This document shows, in pieces, positions 49,193-57,895 of a DNA stretch of 64,000 nt. The DNA is from Hymenobacter sp. ISL-91 (GTDB lineage Bacteria; Bacteroidota; Bacteroidia; Cytophagales; Hymenobacteraceae). A program made the translations under genes and the position numbers. The stretch covers positions 1 through 64,000 of the forward strand of contig NZ_JAGGPS010000009.1 in the NCBI RefSeq assembly GCF_018613725.1, in the 5' to 3' direction. The notes beneath the pieces are model-generated. The model did no database searches. It saw nothing but the letters and a program-made list of their open reading frames with translations, and was not told the DNA's origin. Within the stretch, counting starts at the first letter, position 1. Each line of letters begins with the position of its first letter.

Positions 49193-50029
49193 ATGAAAAA
49201 TCTACGTTTTCTGTTGCTGCTGCTGTTGCTGCCCGCGCTGCCGGTGTGGGCCCAGCAGGGCAAGCTGTTCATTATCGGCGGCGGCGCCCGCTCGCCCGAG
49301 TTGATTCAGGACATGGTGACTACCGCCGGGCTGGGCCCGCGCGACTACGTGGTGGTGCTGCCCATGGCCAGCGCTGAGCCCGAAGCCTCCTTCGCCAGCA
49401 TTGCCGGGCAGATTCGCGTTGCCACGCCACGGCCGGTGGTGTGCCTCAATCTGGCCCTGCCGGCCGCCTCGGCCCGCCGCCGCCGGCAGCAGATTGACTC
49501 GTTGCGTCGCGCCCGCCTCATTTTCATCACCGGCGGCGACCAGGACCGGTTTATGCGCGTAGTAGCCGGCACCCCCATCGAAACGGCCATCCGGGCCGCC
49601 TACACGGGCGGGGCCACCGTGGCCGGCACCAGCGCCGGGGCCGCCGTGATGAGCCGCCACATGATAACCGGCCGCGAACTGCTGCCCGACACCACCTACC
49701 ACGAAACCTTCCGTAAGCTGCAGCCCGGCAACATCGAGTTCAAGCCCGGCCTGGGCCTCATCGACTCGGTTATCGTCGATCAGCACTTTGTGCGCCGCAG
49801 CCGCTATAACCGGCTCATTTCGGCGCTGGCGGCCTACCCCGGCTTCACCTGCGTGGGCATTGATGAGGGCACGGCCTTAGTGGTGCAGGGCCGCCGCGCC
49901 CGCATATCGGGCGTGAGCCAGGTTATCCGGCTGGCCCGCCCGGAGCAGCTGCGCACCACTGACGGCCTATTGAGGCTCAAAGATGCTGAACTAAGTATCT
50001 ACGCCGATGGCGACATATTTGAGTGGTGA
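49193..50029 (+). CDS. cphB: Cyanophycinase (peptidase S51), secreted
   Basis: A 278-residue enzyme close in length to Synechocystis CphB. A Sec signal peptide (LRFLLLLLLLPALPVWA) precedes GKLFIIGGGARSPELIQDM; RLIFITGGDQDRFMRVVAGT and VAGTSAGAAVMSRHMITGRE with nucleophile Ser147 are classic cyanophycinase motifs, as is the GLGLIDSVIVDQHFVRRSRY segment with its catalytic His and arginines. No lipobox, so periplasmic or secreted. It differs strongly from the copy at 46907, so the two are not a recent duplication. ATG 49193 is used. Confidence 0.9.
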   Translation: MKNLRFLLLLLLLPALPVWAQQGKLFIIGGGARSPELIQDMVTTAGLGPRDYVVVLPMASAEPEASFASIAGQIRVATPRPVVCLNLALPAASARRRRQQIDSLRRARLIFITGGDQDRFMRVVAGTPIETAIRAAYTGGATVAGTSAGAAVMSRHMITGRELLPDTTYHETFRKLQPGNIEFKPGLGLIDSVIVDQHFVRRSRYNRLISALAAYPGFTCVGIDEGTALVVQGRRARISGVSQVIRLARPEQLRTTDGLLRLKDAELSIYADGDIFEW

Positions 50030-50053
50030 GAAAATAGCAGAATTTGTGAAAGC

Positions 50054-50091
50054 AAAAGAGCCGTGCTTCTATATAGAAGCACGGCTCTTTT
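50054..50091. terminator. Bidirectional terminator
   Basis: A perfect palindrome of 19-base arms, starting AAAAGAGCCGTGCTTCTAT and ending in TTTT, between the last cyanophycinase gene and the convergent tRNA gene. Confidence 0.9.
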
Positions 50092-50112
50092 GCAGCTGTT
50101 ACTGCTTCCTAG

Positions 50113-50194
50113 TACCCGGAGCCGGAATCGAACCGGCATATCTTTCGATATCGGTGTTTGAGACCGACGCGTCTACCAGTTCCGCCATCCGGGC
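50113..50194 (-). tRNA. tRNA-Leu (anticodon CAA)
   Basis: On the minus strand the acceptor GCCCGGA pairs with TCCGGGT (first pair G-U), discriminator A. The anticodon loop CTCAAAC gives CAA, reading UUG. A long variable arm (ATATCGAAAGATAT region) and GGTTCGATTCC T arm confirm a class II leucine tRNA of 82 bases. CCA is not encoded. Confidence 0.95.
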
Positions 50195-50218
50195 GTCTAA
50201 TCCGTTCCGACAGGTAGC

Positions 50219-50761
50219 TTAGGAGCGGGCTGCAAACTTAGAAAGAGATTCGCGAATGCGCAAGAGGTAACGCTTTTTGAGGTAATAGGTTTGCACCTGC
50301 TGCAAAGCCTGGGTCCGGGAATCACCGGGTAGCCCTTCGTAGCCAGCCAGCACCGGCTCGATGCCGGCATCGAGCGTATCGCTCAGGGTGTTAACCGCTG
50401 CTTCGACCTGGATTACAATGGCCGGGTCGGGCTCAAACTCCAGCTCCATCAGCTGCTCATTAAGCTCCATTACCTCCATTAAAAAATCGGGTGGGAGAGC
50501 CTGCTTGCCTTCTTCCAACAGGCCATGGCGGCTCAAAATGTAGGCCATGCGCTGGTCGGGGTGGCTGAGCGTGCGGTAGGCGTCGGTGTTGAGGGTGGCT
50601 AGGTGCAGGATTTCCTGCTGCCGCTCGGCGCTGGCCGTGCCGTGAAAATCGGGGTGGTACTCCCGGCTCAGGGCGTAGTATTTGCGCTTAAGCGCCGCTT
50701 CATCAGGACGAAACGTTTCGGGTAGTTCGTAGAACTCGAAGTAATTGGGCGTTTCGGGCAT
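50219..50761 (-). CDS. hscB: Fe-S cluster co-chaperone HscB
   Basis: A 180-residue J-domain protein that brings the IscU scaffold to HscA. From ATG 50761 it starts MPETPNYFEFYELPETFRPD; LKRKYYALSREYHPDFHG contains the HPD motif, and the C-terminal three-helix part (NEQLMELEFEP onward) binds IscU. A longer frame to 51055 has no J-domain character and is discarded. HscA and other isc genes are not adjacent. It lies 24 bases behind the tRNA-Leu gene on the same strand. Confidence 0.9.
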   Translation of the reverse strand: MPETPNYFEFYELPETFRPDEAALKRKYYALSREYHPDFHGTASAERQQEILHLATLNTDAYRTLSHPDQRMAYILSRHGLLEEGKQALPPDFLMEVMELNEQLMELEFEPDPAIVIQVEAAVNTLSDTLDAGIEPVLAGYEGLPGDSRTQALQQVQTYYLKKRYLLRIRESLSKFAARS

Positions 50762-50865
50762 AGGATTAGGACAAATGGGGTGGCCCAGCGGGCATGCAGG
50801 GCTGTCAGGTTCAACCCAAAGCCGACCAGATAGGTTACGGGGGCCGGCCGAAAAGGAAAACCGGG

Positions 50866-51174
50866 TTAGGCTTTGGCCGGAGCGGGCAGTATGGCCGGTT
50901 GCACCGAAAAAGCCAGTGGCGGAGCCGCAAACAAAGCCTTGGTAGCCGGCCAGACCTGCCCGAATAAGGCCGAGCGGCGGTACGCATTCAGCGCCTCGGC
51001 CGATTCCCAGTGGCTGTGGGTGCAGTACACGCGTGGGTCGTCGGCATCCTGCCACAACTCCAGGTGGCGGCAGCCCGGCATCTGCCGGATCTGGTCCTCC
51101 GAGTCCTGAAAGATGCGCAGGAAAGCAGGTACATGCTCAGGGGCGAAGGTGAGGCGAACAATTCGGATCAGCAT
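50866..51174 (-). CDS. Antibiotic biosynthesis monooxygenase (ABM) domain protein
   Basis: A 102-residue dimeric alpha-beta barrel protein (MLIRIVRLTFAPEHVPAFLR, then RQMPGCRHLELWQDADDPRV and HWESAEALNAYRRSALFGQV). The family includes quinol monooxygenases such as YgiN and haem-degrading enzymes; the substrate cannot be told. It is co-oriented with hscB, 104 bases upstream of it. Confidence 0.85.
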   Translation of the reverse strand: MLIRIVRLTFAPEHVPAFLRIFQDSEDQIRQMPGCRHLELWQDADDPRVYCTHSHWESAEALNAYRRSALFGQVWPATKALFAAPPLAFSVQPAILPAPAKA

Positions 51175-51290
51175 CGGCGTAGCAAGTGAAGGGGATAATC
51201 GGTGCAGCTGTCAGAGTGGCCGATTTTTATTAACATAATGTAAGCACGAAACGAATTTCCCTGCTTAGAATACTCCCAAGGCTTATTTTC

Positions 51291-52061
51291 TCAGCCCAGA
51301 TAGCGAACATCTACTTGCGAATCGAAATGCAGCCCGAGTAGTTCGGATGCATTGCCTTGGTTGATTCCGATGCAAAGCCGGTCCTGGCTATTAAAGATGC
51401 ACACGGCCTCGCCCGGGTCGGCGGCCTGGAAGTGGGGCGCAACGGAGCGCACGGTTTCGCGGGCAAAGTGGATGGTAAAAGGCCGGTCGCGGCCGATAAC
51501 TTCCAGGGCCGAGCGGGAGATGTCGGTTATCAGGTTGCCGTAGTGGTCGACGTGCACCACATGGCCCGTGATGCGGTTATCCTGCAGGCGCAGCTGGCGG
51601 TTGAGCAGCTCGTAGGGCTCGGCCAGCGCGGGGCCGAGGTCGGCCAGCGGCCGGCCCTGGGCCAGGTGCACGGCGGCGGGCACCAGCAGGTCGCGGGTGG
51701 GGGAGGCGGTGGGCTGCTGGTCAGGGTTGAGGCGCACCAGCTGTTCGGGGGCGCCGTCGCAGAGTAGGGGTAGCAGGCCGTTGTCGGCGGCCACGAAGTA
51801 GTGGCCCTGAAAGCGGGCGGCCAGCCACGCGGCGTGGGGGGTACCCAAATCGTTTACGCCCACCAGATGCACGGTGCCAGCTGGGAAATCGGCGTACACG
51901 GCCCCCAGCACATGCACGGCGTGGGCAATATTAAACGGCTCGATGCCGTGGGTAAGGTCGAGCACCGGCAGCTCGGGGGCCAGCTGCAGAATTCGCGCCT
52001 TCACGGCGGCCACGTAATGGTCGCGGTAGCCGAAATCTGACAGAAACGTAATCAAACCCAT
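51291..52061 (-). CDS. SAM hydroxide adenosyltransferase-family protein (DUF62)
   Basis: A 256-residue member of the family that includes fluorinase, chlorinase and the common SAM hydrolase, which turns S-adenosylmethionine into adenosine and methionine. MGLITFLSDFGYRDHYVAAV is the N-terminal signature; FVAADNGLLPLL stands for the PDNGLL motif; HVDHYGNLITDISRSAL is the conserved DxxGNxxTN segment. The usual VVDPGVG motif reads GVNDLGTPHAAWLA, a deviation from typical SAM hydrolases. ATG 52061 is used, with TACTTTTG 53 bases upstream. Confidence 0.88.
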   Translation of the reverse strand: MGLITFLSDFGYRDHYVAAVKARILQLAPELPVLDLTHGIEPFNIAHAVHVLGAVYADFPAGTVHLVGVNDLGTPHAAWLAARFQGHYFVAADNGLLPLLCDGAPEQLVRLNPDQQPTASPTRDLLVPAAVHLAQGRPLADLGPALAEPYELLNRQLRLQDNRITGHVVHVDHYGNLITDISRSALEVIGRDRPFTIHFARETVRSVAPHFQAADPGEAVCIFNSQDRLCIGINQGNASELLGLHFDSQVDVRYLG

Positions 52062-52113
52062 GACCGGAAATTGGGAGTTATTCGTACTATTGCTTTGAGC
52101 CCCGTGGGGGTGG

Positions 52114-52121
52114 CAAAAGTA
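52114..52121 (-). promoter_or_regulatory. -7 promoter element of the DUF62 gene
   Basis: Reads TACTTTTG on the minus strand, fitting TAnnTTTG, 53 bases before the start codon. Confidence 0.45.
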
Positions 52122-52247
52122 GGCCTTTTGCCCGGAACCGGATAGGGCAACGATAACCCAAGTTTTGCTGTTATAGGCAGCAGGAGCCCGCATCCGTCGG
52201 GTGCTCAGCCCCTTATTTTTCTCTTCCCGCTTTTAAAAACTTCTAGT

Positions 52248-53258
52248 TTGGTCGAAAAAGTCATCACGTTGGAAAATGTGTCCCTGGTAGAGTTCCTGGG
52301 ACCCGACAACCAGAATATCCGCCAGCTTGCGGCGGCCTTCCCGGGCAGCAAAATTGTATCCCGGGGCAACGAAATCAAGATTCAGGGCCAACCGGCCGTC
52401 ATCAGCCGCATCAACGAAATCCTGTCGGCACTTATCGAGCACTACCACGAGTACGGTACCATCAGCGACAAAACGGTAAACCAGTATCTGTCTTCGGCCA
52501 ACGAGGAAGTGGAGGAGGCCCGTATGGCGGCCGCGCCCGATGTGGTTCTATTCGGGGCCAAGGGCGGCGTTATCAAGGCCCGCACGGCCAACCAGCAGCG
52601 CTTGGTAGATGCCGTGATGAAGAACGATTTGGTGTTTGCGCTCGGGCCGGCTGGTACGGGCAAAACCTATATTTCGGTGGCTTTGGCCGTGCGCGCGCTC
52701 AAGAACAAGGAGGTTAAGAAGATCATCATTTCGCGCCCGGTGGTGGAAGCCGGCGAAAGCCTGGGCTTTTTGCCCGGCGACATGAAGGAGAAAGTCGACC
52801 CCTACCTGCGGCCTATTTACGATGCGCTGGAGGACATGCTACCGCCCGAGAAGTTCAAGTTCTACATGGAGAACAAGACCATCGAAATTGCGCCGCTGGC
52901 CTACATGCGCGGCCGCACGCTCAACCACGCCTTTGTGCTGCTCGATGAAGCCCAGAACACCACGCCCTCGCAGCTAAAGATGTTTCTGACCCGTATGGGC
53001 CCGCACGCCAAGGTGATGGTGAACGGCGACCGAAGCCAGATTGACCTGCCCACCAAGCAGAAATCCGGCCTCAACCAGGCCCTCGATATTCTGCGCGACG
53101 TGCCCGGCATCGGCTTCGTGGAAATGACGGCCGAAGACGTGGTGCGCCACCGCCTGGTAAAGGAAATTGTGCTGGCCTACGACCAGTTCGATACCGAGCA
53201 GGAGCAGGAGCGCGCCGACCAGGCCAACCGCCCTGTGCGCCCCGCCCAGCGTTATTAA
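52248..53258 (+). CDS. phoH: PhoH family protein
   Basis: A 336-residue P-loop ATPase of the PhoH/YbeZ type, linked to RNA metabolism and ribosome maturation. An N-terminal KH-like region (about 1-70, with GSKIVSRGNEIKIQG) is followed by LVFALGPAGTGKTYISVALA (Walker A) and HAFVLLDEAQNTTPSQLKMF (Walker B), VNGDRSQIDLP and a basic tail. Start codon TTG 52248. In many bacteria ybeY follows; here a GNAT gene does. Confidence 0.94.
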   Translation: MVEKVITLENVSLVEFLGPDNQNIRQLAAAFPGSKIVSRGNEIKIQGQPAVISRINEILSALIEHYHEYGTISDKTVNQYLSSANEEVEEARMAAAPDVVLFGAKGGVIKARTANQQRLVDAVMKNDLVFALGPAGTGKTYISVALAVRALKNKEVKKIIISRPVVEAGESLGFLPGDMKEKVDPYLRPIYDALEDMLPPEKFKFYMENKTIEIAPLAYMRGRTLNHAFVLLDEAQNTTPSQLKMFLTRMGPHAKVMVNGDRSQIDLPTKQKSGLNQALDILRDVPGIGFVEMTAEDVVRHRLVKEIVLAYDQFDTEQEQERADQANRPVRPAQRY

Positions 53259-53288
53259 CTGTAAAATCAAGGAGAAAAAGTCAAAAAT

Positions 53289-53323
53289 AAAAGCTCCGTT
53301 GTCATCTTGGCAGCGGGGCTTTT
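53289..53323 (+). terminator. Terminator after phoH
   Basis: AAAAGCTCCGTTG pairs, with two G-U pairs, to CAGCGGGGCTTTT and ends in a T run. Confidence 0.7.
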
Positions 53324-53361
53324 ACTTTTGGCTTCTCTCCTTGACTTTACTTTCAACGCCT

Positions 53362-53796
53362 ATGCAAGTTCGCCGCATTACCACCGACGCCGACCTGGAA
53401 ACGGCGCTGGCCATTCGCCACACCGTGTTTGTGCTGGGCCAGAACGTGCCCGCCGACCTGGAGCACGACGCCCACGACCGTACCGACGCCACCCACTACC
53501 TGGCCCTGAGCGCCGCCGGCCAGCCCTGTGGTGCTGCCCGCTGGCGCCCCACCGAAGCCGGCGTAAAGCTGGAGCGCTTCGCCGTGCTGGCCGAGTACCG
53601 CAACCAGCAGGCCGGCGCGGCCCTGCTCGCCGCCGTACTGCACGATGTGCAAGCAGCGCATCCGGCCGCCCTCGTGTACCTGAATGCCCAGCTGCCCGCC
53701 GTGCGCTTTTATGAGCGGCACGGCTTCCGGAAAATAGGGGAGAAGTTCACGGAGGCCGATATCGAGCACTACAAGATGGCCTTCGGGAAGGGCTGA
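53362..53796 (+). CDS. GNAT family N-acetyltransferase
   Basis: A 144-residue acetyltransferase. ALAIRHTVFVLGQNVPADLE, AARWRPTEAGVKLERFAVLA and the acetyl-CoA loop EYRNQQAGAALLAAVL followed by LNAQLPAVRFYERHGF are typical of the ElaA/YjcF-like GNAT group. The substrate is unknown. ATG 53362 is chosen; an upstream extension covers the phoH terminator. Confidence 0.88.
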   Translation: MQVRRITTDADLETALAIRHTVFVLGQNVPADLEHDAHDRTDATHYLALSAAGQPCGAARWRPTEAGVKLERFAVLAEYRNQQAGAALLAAVLHDVQAAHPAALVYLNAQLPAVRFYERHGFRKIGEKFTEADIEHYKMAFGKG

Positions 53797-53943
53797 AATC
53801 TGAGGGGCGCTGAAAAACAATGCGTTGCTGATGCTTGCAATCCGCTGTATTTTCTTCACCTTGATTGCCAGATACCTGCCTCAGCCAAGCCGTTTGGTTT
53901 AAAGCGGTTGGCCATCAGCTAAAAGCTAACAGCCCAACGGAGT

Positions 53944-56181
53944 ATGCAAGTCAAATGGGCCCCGAATGCCTTCGTGCGCCTTGTGCTGCCGCTGATGGCG
54001 GGCATCCTGACGTATTTGTATTATGGCACAGTGTTGCCCGACCTCTGGCCGCTGCTGCTGGGGTTGGGGGCGCTGTTTGCCGGCGTGCAGTGGTGGGCAG
54101 CGCGGCGGCCCGGACCCGGCCCCACCGATGCGGCGGGGTTGCTAGCCGTATTGGCCCTGTACGTAGCGGGCCTCACGCTCACGCAGCAGGCCACCGAGAG
54201 CCGGGCGAGCAACCACCTGTACCGGTTTGGCGGTGAAGTTGAATTTTACCGGGCCGTGGTGGACGATTATACCGTGCGGCGGCCCGCCACCTACGCCACC
54301 ACCGTGCGGGTTTCGGCGGTGCGGGTGGCGGGGCAGTGGCGGCCGGCGGTGGGCGGCATCCGGGTGTCCATTCCGCGCACCGACTCGCTACCGGCCCCGC
54401 AGTACGGCGACCTGTGGCTGGTGCGCGGGGCGCCCGCCCCGAGCAAGGCCCCGCTCAACCCGGGCGAGTTCGATTACCGCCGCTACCTGCAGTATCATCA
54501 GGTATACCACCAGCAGTTCATCCACCCCGACCAGTACCAGCGCATTGGCATAGCGCCCCCGAGTTTGTTGCGGGCCATAGCCATGCGGGCGGCGCGGGTG
54601 GTAGAGGGCGTGTTCAAGCACTATGTGCATGCCAAACGCGAATACGCGCTGGCTTCGGCGCTGGTGCTGGGCCTGAAGGACGACGTGGACCAACAGACCA
54701 AAGAGGCCTATGCCAACACCGGCACTACCCACATTATGGCCGTTTCGGGTTTGCAGGTGGGGCTGTTATTTGGGGCCGTGAGCTGGCTACTGGGTTTGCT
54801 GCCGGGCCGCCGGGGGCCGCTGATGCGGCTGGCTACGGCGCTGGCCGGGCTGTGCGTTATCTGGAGCTACGCCTTCCTGACGGGCCTTTCGGCCTCGGTG
54901 CTGCGGGCTACCGTGATGTTCTCGTTTTTAATCGTGGCCCGCGCTTTCAGCCGGCAGACGTCGATGTACAACCTGCTGGCCGTGGCTGCCTTTTTCCTGC
55001 TCTGCTACGACCCCTATCTGCTCTGCGACGTGGGCTTTCAACTCTCGTTTCTGGCTGTGCTCAGTATTGTGTATCTGCAGCCGCGTATTGCCGCCTGGCT
55101 GCACCCGAGGGCTTATTTCCTGGCCCGGCAGCGGCCCTGGCAGCCGCCGGCGGTGCAGCGGCTCTGGAAATGGACGGGAGTAGGGCTTGATTGGGTGTGG
55201 AAGGCCACGGCGCTGTCGTTGGCGGCTCAGGTGGCCACGTTTCCGCTGGGGTTGTTCTACTTCCACCAGTTCCCGCTCAGCTTCCTGCTTTCCAACCTCG
55301 TGGCCGTACCTATTTCCAGCCTGGCCGTGTACGTAGGCCTGGCGCTGCTGGTACTTAAAGGCCTGGGCTGGCTGCTGGGGCTGGTTTCGGCTACCGCTGC
55401 CCACGGCTTCGACTACCTGATTAAAGGCCTGGCGTGGGTGTTTGAACACATGATCTGGCTTTTCAACGAGTATATTTTTCTCATTGGCCGCTCGTTGCCT
55501 GGGGCGCTGGTATCGGGCATCCACATCACGGCCCCGCAGGCCTGGCTGGTGTTTGGGGTAATATTGGCTTTGCTGGCTTTCCTGGCCCTTAAACGGTTGC
55601 AGTGGCTGGTGCTGGCCTGCACGTTTATGAGCGTGTTTGCCGGCAGCCGCGTGTGGGCCGCCCGCCGGCTGGCTCCCAACGAGCAGCTGGTGGTGTACAG
55701 CATCCCGCGCCGCTCAGTGGTGGGTTTCTGGCAGGGCGCGGCCGCCGATATTGTGCCCCTCGATTCGTTGCCGCTCACCGAAACCGAACGCACTTACCGC
55801 ATTGTGCCGGGTAGTATTCGGCGCAACGCCCGGCGCGTAAGCTATTGGCCCGGCTGGCAGGGAGGGCCGGTGCCGGCTGTGGTTGCCGAGCCGGGCTTGG
55901 TGCTGGCCGGCTGGCGGGGCCGGCAACTGGCGTTCATCAGTGGGCGGCTAAGCGGCAGTACTCAGCCGCTGCCGGGGCTGGTGGCCGTGGTGTTGCGCCG
56001 CAACGCCCGCGTGCAGCCCGCCGAGGTGGCCGCTTTATTTGGCACGGCTCCGCGCATCGTGTTCGATTCGAGTTGCAAAAGCTGGTACGTGGCCCGCCAG
56101 GATTCGCTGTTCCGGGTTGCCGGTTTCCGCACCCACGATGTAACGTTGGCCGGGGCGTTTGTGGTGGGCCGCCAGCCATAG
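53944..56181 (+). CDS. comEC: ComEC/Rec2 family DNA uptake protein
   Basis: A 745-residue polytopic membrane protein. An N-terminal DUF4131 region with two helices and an OB-like periplasmic part (to about 230) is followed by the Competence domain (about 235-520) with ALASALVLGLKDDVDQQTKE, THIMAVSGLQVGLLFGAVSW and FLTGLSASVLRATVMFSFLI, and a soluble tail without the full metallo-beta-lactamase domain, as in other Bacteroidota. It should carry single-stranded DNA through the inner membrane. Natural transformation would feed the cassette recombinase 21 kb away, but that is speculation. Confidence 0.93.
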   Translation: MQVKWAPNAFVRLVLPLMAGILTYLYYGTVLPDLWPLLLGLGALFAGVQWWAARRPGPGPTDAAGLLAVLALYVAGLTLTQQATESRASNHLYRFGGEVEFYRAVVDDYTVRRPATYATTVRVSAVRVAGQWRPAVGGIRVSIPRTDSLPAPQYGDLWLVRGAPAPSKAPLNPGEFDYRRYLQYHQVYHQQFIHPDQYQRIGIAPPSLLRAIAMRAARVVEGVFKHYVHAKREYALASALVLGLKDDVDQQTKEAYANTGTTHIMAVSGLQVGLLFGAVSWLLGLLPGRRGPLMRLATALAGLCVIWSYAFLTGLSASVLRATVMFSFLIVARAFSRQTSMYNLLAVAAFFLLCYDPYLLCDVGFQLSFLAVLSIVYLQPRIAAWLHPRAYFLARQRPWQPPAVQRLWKWTGVGLDWVWKATALSLAAQVATFPLGLFYFHQFPLSFLLSNLVAVPISSLAVYVGLALLVLKGLGWLLGLVSATAAHGFDYLIKGLAWVFEHMIWLFNEYIFLIGRSLPGALVSGIHITAPQAWLVFGVILALLAFLALKRLQWLVLACTFMSVFAGSRVWAARRLAPNEQLVVYSIPRRSVVGFWQGAAADIVPLDSLPLTETERTYRIVPGSIRRNARRVSYWPGWQGGPVPAVVAEPGLVLAGWRGRQLAFISGRLSGSTQPLPGLVAVVLRRNARVQPAEVAALFGTAPRIVFDSSCKSWYVARQDSLFRVAGFRTHDVTLAGAFVVGRQP

Positions 56182-56356
56182 GAAACCCAAAATACTGCCC
56201 GGTAATAGTCGGATTTCGCCCGTAGTTCGTATTATCGTAGCATCAATTTTGCTGGGTTTGGATTTTCCGACCTTCTTTTGGCACCGCCCGGCCCCTCGCT
56301 GCTTGCACCCACCGGCCCTGCTGCCTCGCCCCATCTTTGCCCCACCCATTCCGACT

Positions 56357-57169
56357 ATGGAAGACATGCCCACCCAGGAACTAGAAGAACTGCGCTATAT
56401 CCGCTACGATGTTCAGGAATCCATTGGCTACATCACCCTCAACCGCCCCGACAAGCGCAATGCCCTGAATGCCAACGTAGTTACCGAGCTTAAGCAGACG
56501 TTTGCCCATGCCGAGGAAGATGAGGCCTGCAAAGTAATTGTGCTGCGGGCCGAGGGCGACGTATTCTGCGCCGGGGCCGATTTAGGCTATATTCAGGAGC
56601 TGCAGAACTTCGGCTACAACGAAAACCTGGCCGATTCGACCCACCTCATGCAGCTGTTCCACCAGATTTACACGCTCAACAAAGTGGTTATCGGGCAGGT
56701 GCATGGCCACGCGCTAGCCGGCGGCTGCGGGCTGGCTACCATCTGCGACTTCGCCTTCACCGTGCCGGAAGCGAAATTCGGCTACACCGAAGTGAAAATC
56801 GGGTTTCTGCCGGCCATCGTCAGCATTTTTCTGCTGCGCAAAATCGGCGAAACCCGCACCAAGCAGCTGCTGCTCACCGGCGACGTAATTCCGGCCGCTA
56901 AGGCGCTGGAGTATGGGCTGGTGAACTTTGTGGTGCCCCGCGAAGAGCTGGCCGACAACGTGTACCGCTTCGCCCGCCGCCTGTGCGTCGAAAACTCGGC
57001 CCAAAGCATGGAAACCACCAAAGAGATGATGGCCCGCCTGCCCGAAATGCCCCTCGAAGACAGCCTGCGCTACGCCGCCCGCATGAACGCCGACGCCCGC
57101 AGCTCCGACGACTGCCGCCGTGGTATTGCTGCCTTCCTCAACAAGGAAAAGCTGACCTGGGATAACTAG
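56357..57169 (+). CDS. Enoyl-CoA hydratase/isomerase family protein
   Basis: A 270-residue crotonase-fold enzyme. IGYITLNRPDKRNALNANVV, GDVFCAGADLGYIQEL and GHALAGGCGLATICDFAF form the CoA pocket and oxyanion hole; VKIGFLPAIVSIFLLRKIGE follows. Residues at the two catalytic positions, Ala-Gly-Gly-Cys-Gly and Phe-Leu-Pro, are typical of methylglutaconyl-CoA hydratase-like members, but the substrate is uncertain. ATG 56357 is used, with CATCTTTGC 17 bases upstream as a near-consensus -7 element; a longer frame to 56159 overlaps comEC. Confidence 0.88.
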   Translation: MEDMPTQELEELRYIRYDVQESIGYITLNRPDKRNALNANVVTELKQTFAHAEEDEACKVIVLRAEGDVFCAGADLGYIQELQNFGYNENLADSTHLMQLFHQIYTLNKVVIGQVHGHALAGGCGLATICDFAFTVPEAKFGYTEVKIGFLPAIVSIFLLRKIGETRTKQLLLTGDVIPAAKALEYGLVNFVVPREELADNVYRFARRLCVENSAQSMETTKEMMARLPEMPLEDSLRYAARMNADARSSDDCRRGIAAFLNKEKLTWDN

Positions 57170-57190
57170 GCTGCGCGGGGATACTAAAGG

Positions 57191-57233
57191 AATCCGTTTT
57201 GCTAAACGAAGTCGAAGCAGAACGGATTTTTTT
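57191..57233 (+). terminator. Terminator after the enoyl-CoA hydratase gene
   Basis: AATCCGTTTTGCT pairs with AGCAGAACGGATT and is followed by seven or more T. Confidence 0.85.
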
Positions 57234-57287
57234 ATTCCCCCACAGTCTCCGCTAAACCTTCTCACTTTTTCGCTGGTTAGGGCTACT

Positions 57288-57779
57288 ATGACAACGCTGG
57301 GTGCCGTAGCCGTTACGACGGCTACTTTTTTGGGGATGGAGTTCGTGGCCTGGTTCATGCACCGGTTTGTGCTGCATGGGCCACTGTGGTTTCTGCACCG
57401 CTCTCACCATGTGCGCCACCCGCACCGCTTCGAGCGCAACGACTTCTTTTTCCTGTTCTACGGCTCGCTTTCGATGCTGCTCATTGTGTCCGGCTCCGAA
57501 AGCCACGACTTTCGGTTCTGGATGGGCGTGGGCATTGCCAGCTACGGCACGCTGTATTTTTTCGTGCACGATGTGCTGATTCATGGCCGGCTGCGCTTCT
57601 GGCGTAAGTCGCGCAACACGTACCTGCGGGCTCTGAACATGGCCCACAAGATGCACCACAAAACCACTGGCCGCGACGGCAGCGAAGAGTTCGGCCTGCT
57701 GTGGATATCACCCAAGTACTTTCGGCTGGCCCTGCGCCGCCCGGCCCCCACGCGCGTGCTGAAATCATCCAAGGTTTAA
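57288..57779 (+). CDS. crtZ: Beta-carotene hydroxylase
   Basis: A 163-residue membrane di-iron hydroxylase that adds 3-hydroxyl groups to the ionone rings of carotenoids, giving zeaxanthin-type pigments. Histidine boxes are visible: FMHRFVLH, HRSHHVRHPH, FFVHDVLIHGR and AHKMHHKTTG. Helices flank the boxes as in other CrtZ proteins. It is the first gene of the carotenoid cluster, followed by a MerR-type regulator and later crtI and crtB. Lycopene cyclase and ketolase genes are not in the window. Confidence 0.92.
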   Translation: MTTLGAVAVTTATFLGMEFVAWFMHRFVLHGPLWFLHRSHHVRHPHRFERNDFFFLFYGSLSMLLIVSGSESHDFRFWMGVGIASYGTLYFFVHDVLIHGRLRFWRKSRNTYLRALNMAHKMHHKTTGRDGSEEFGLLWISPKYFRLALRRPAPTRVLKSSKV

Positions 57780-57895
57780 GGTGCCGGCAGTTTAGTCCTG
57801 AAAAAGCTGCTGACAACACGCCGTTGCCAGGTTGTCCATTTCCTCCCCCTAAATAAAAGCTAATAGCTAGCCGCTAACAGCTATCAGCTAAGAAA

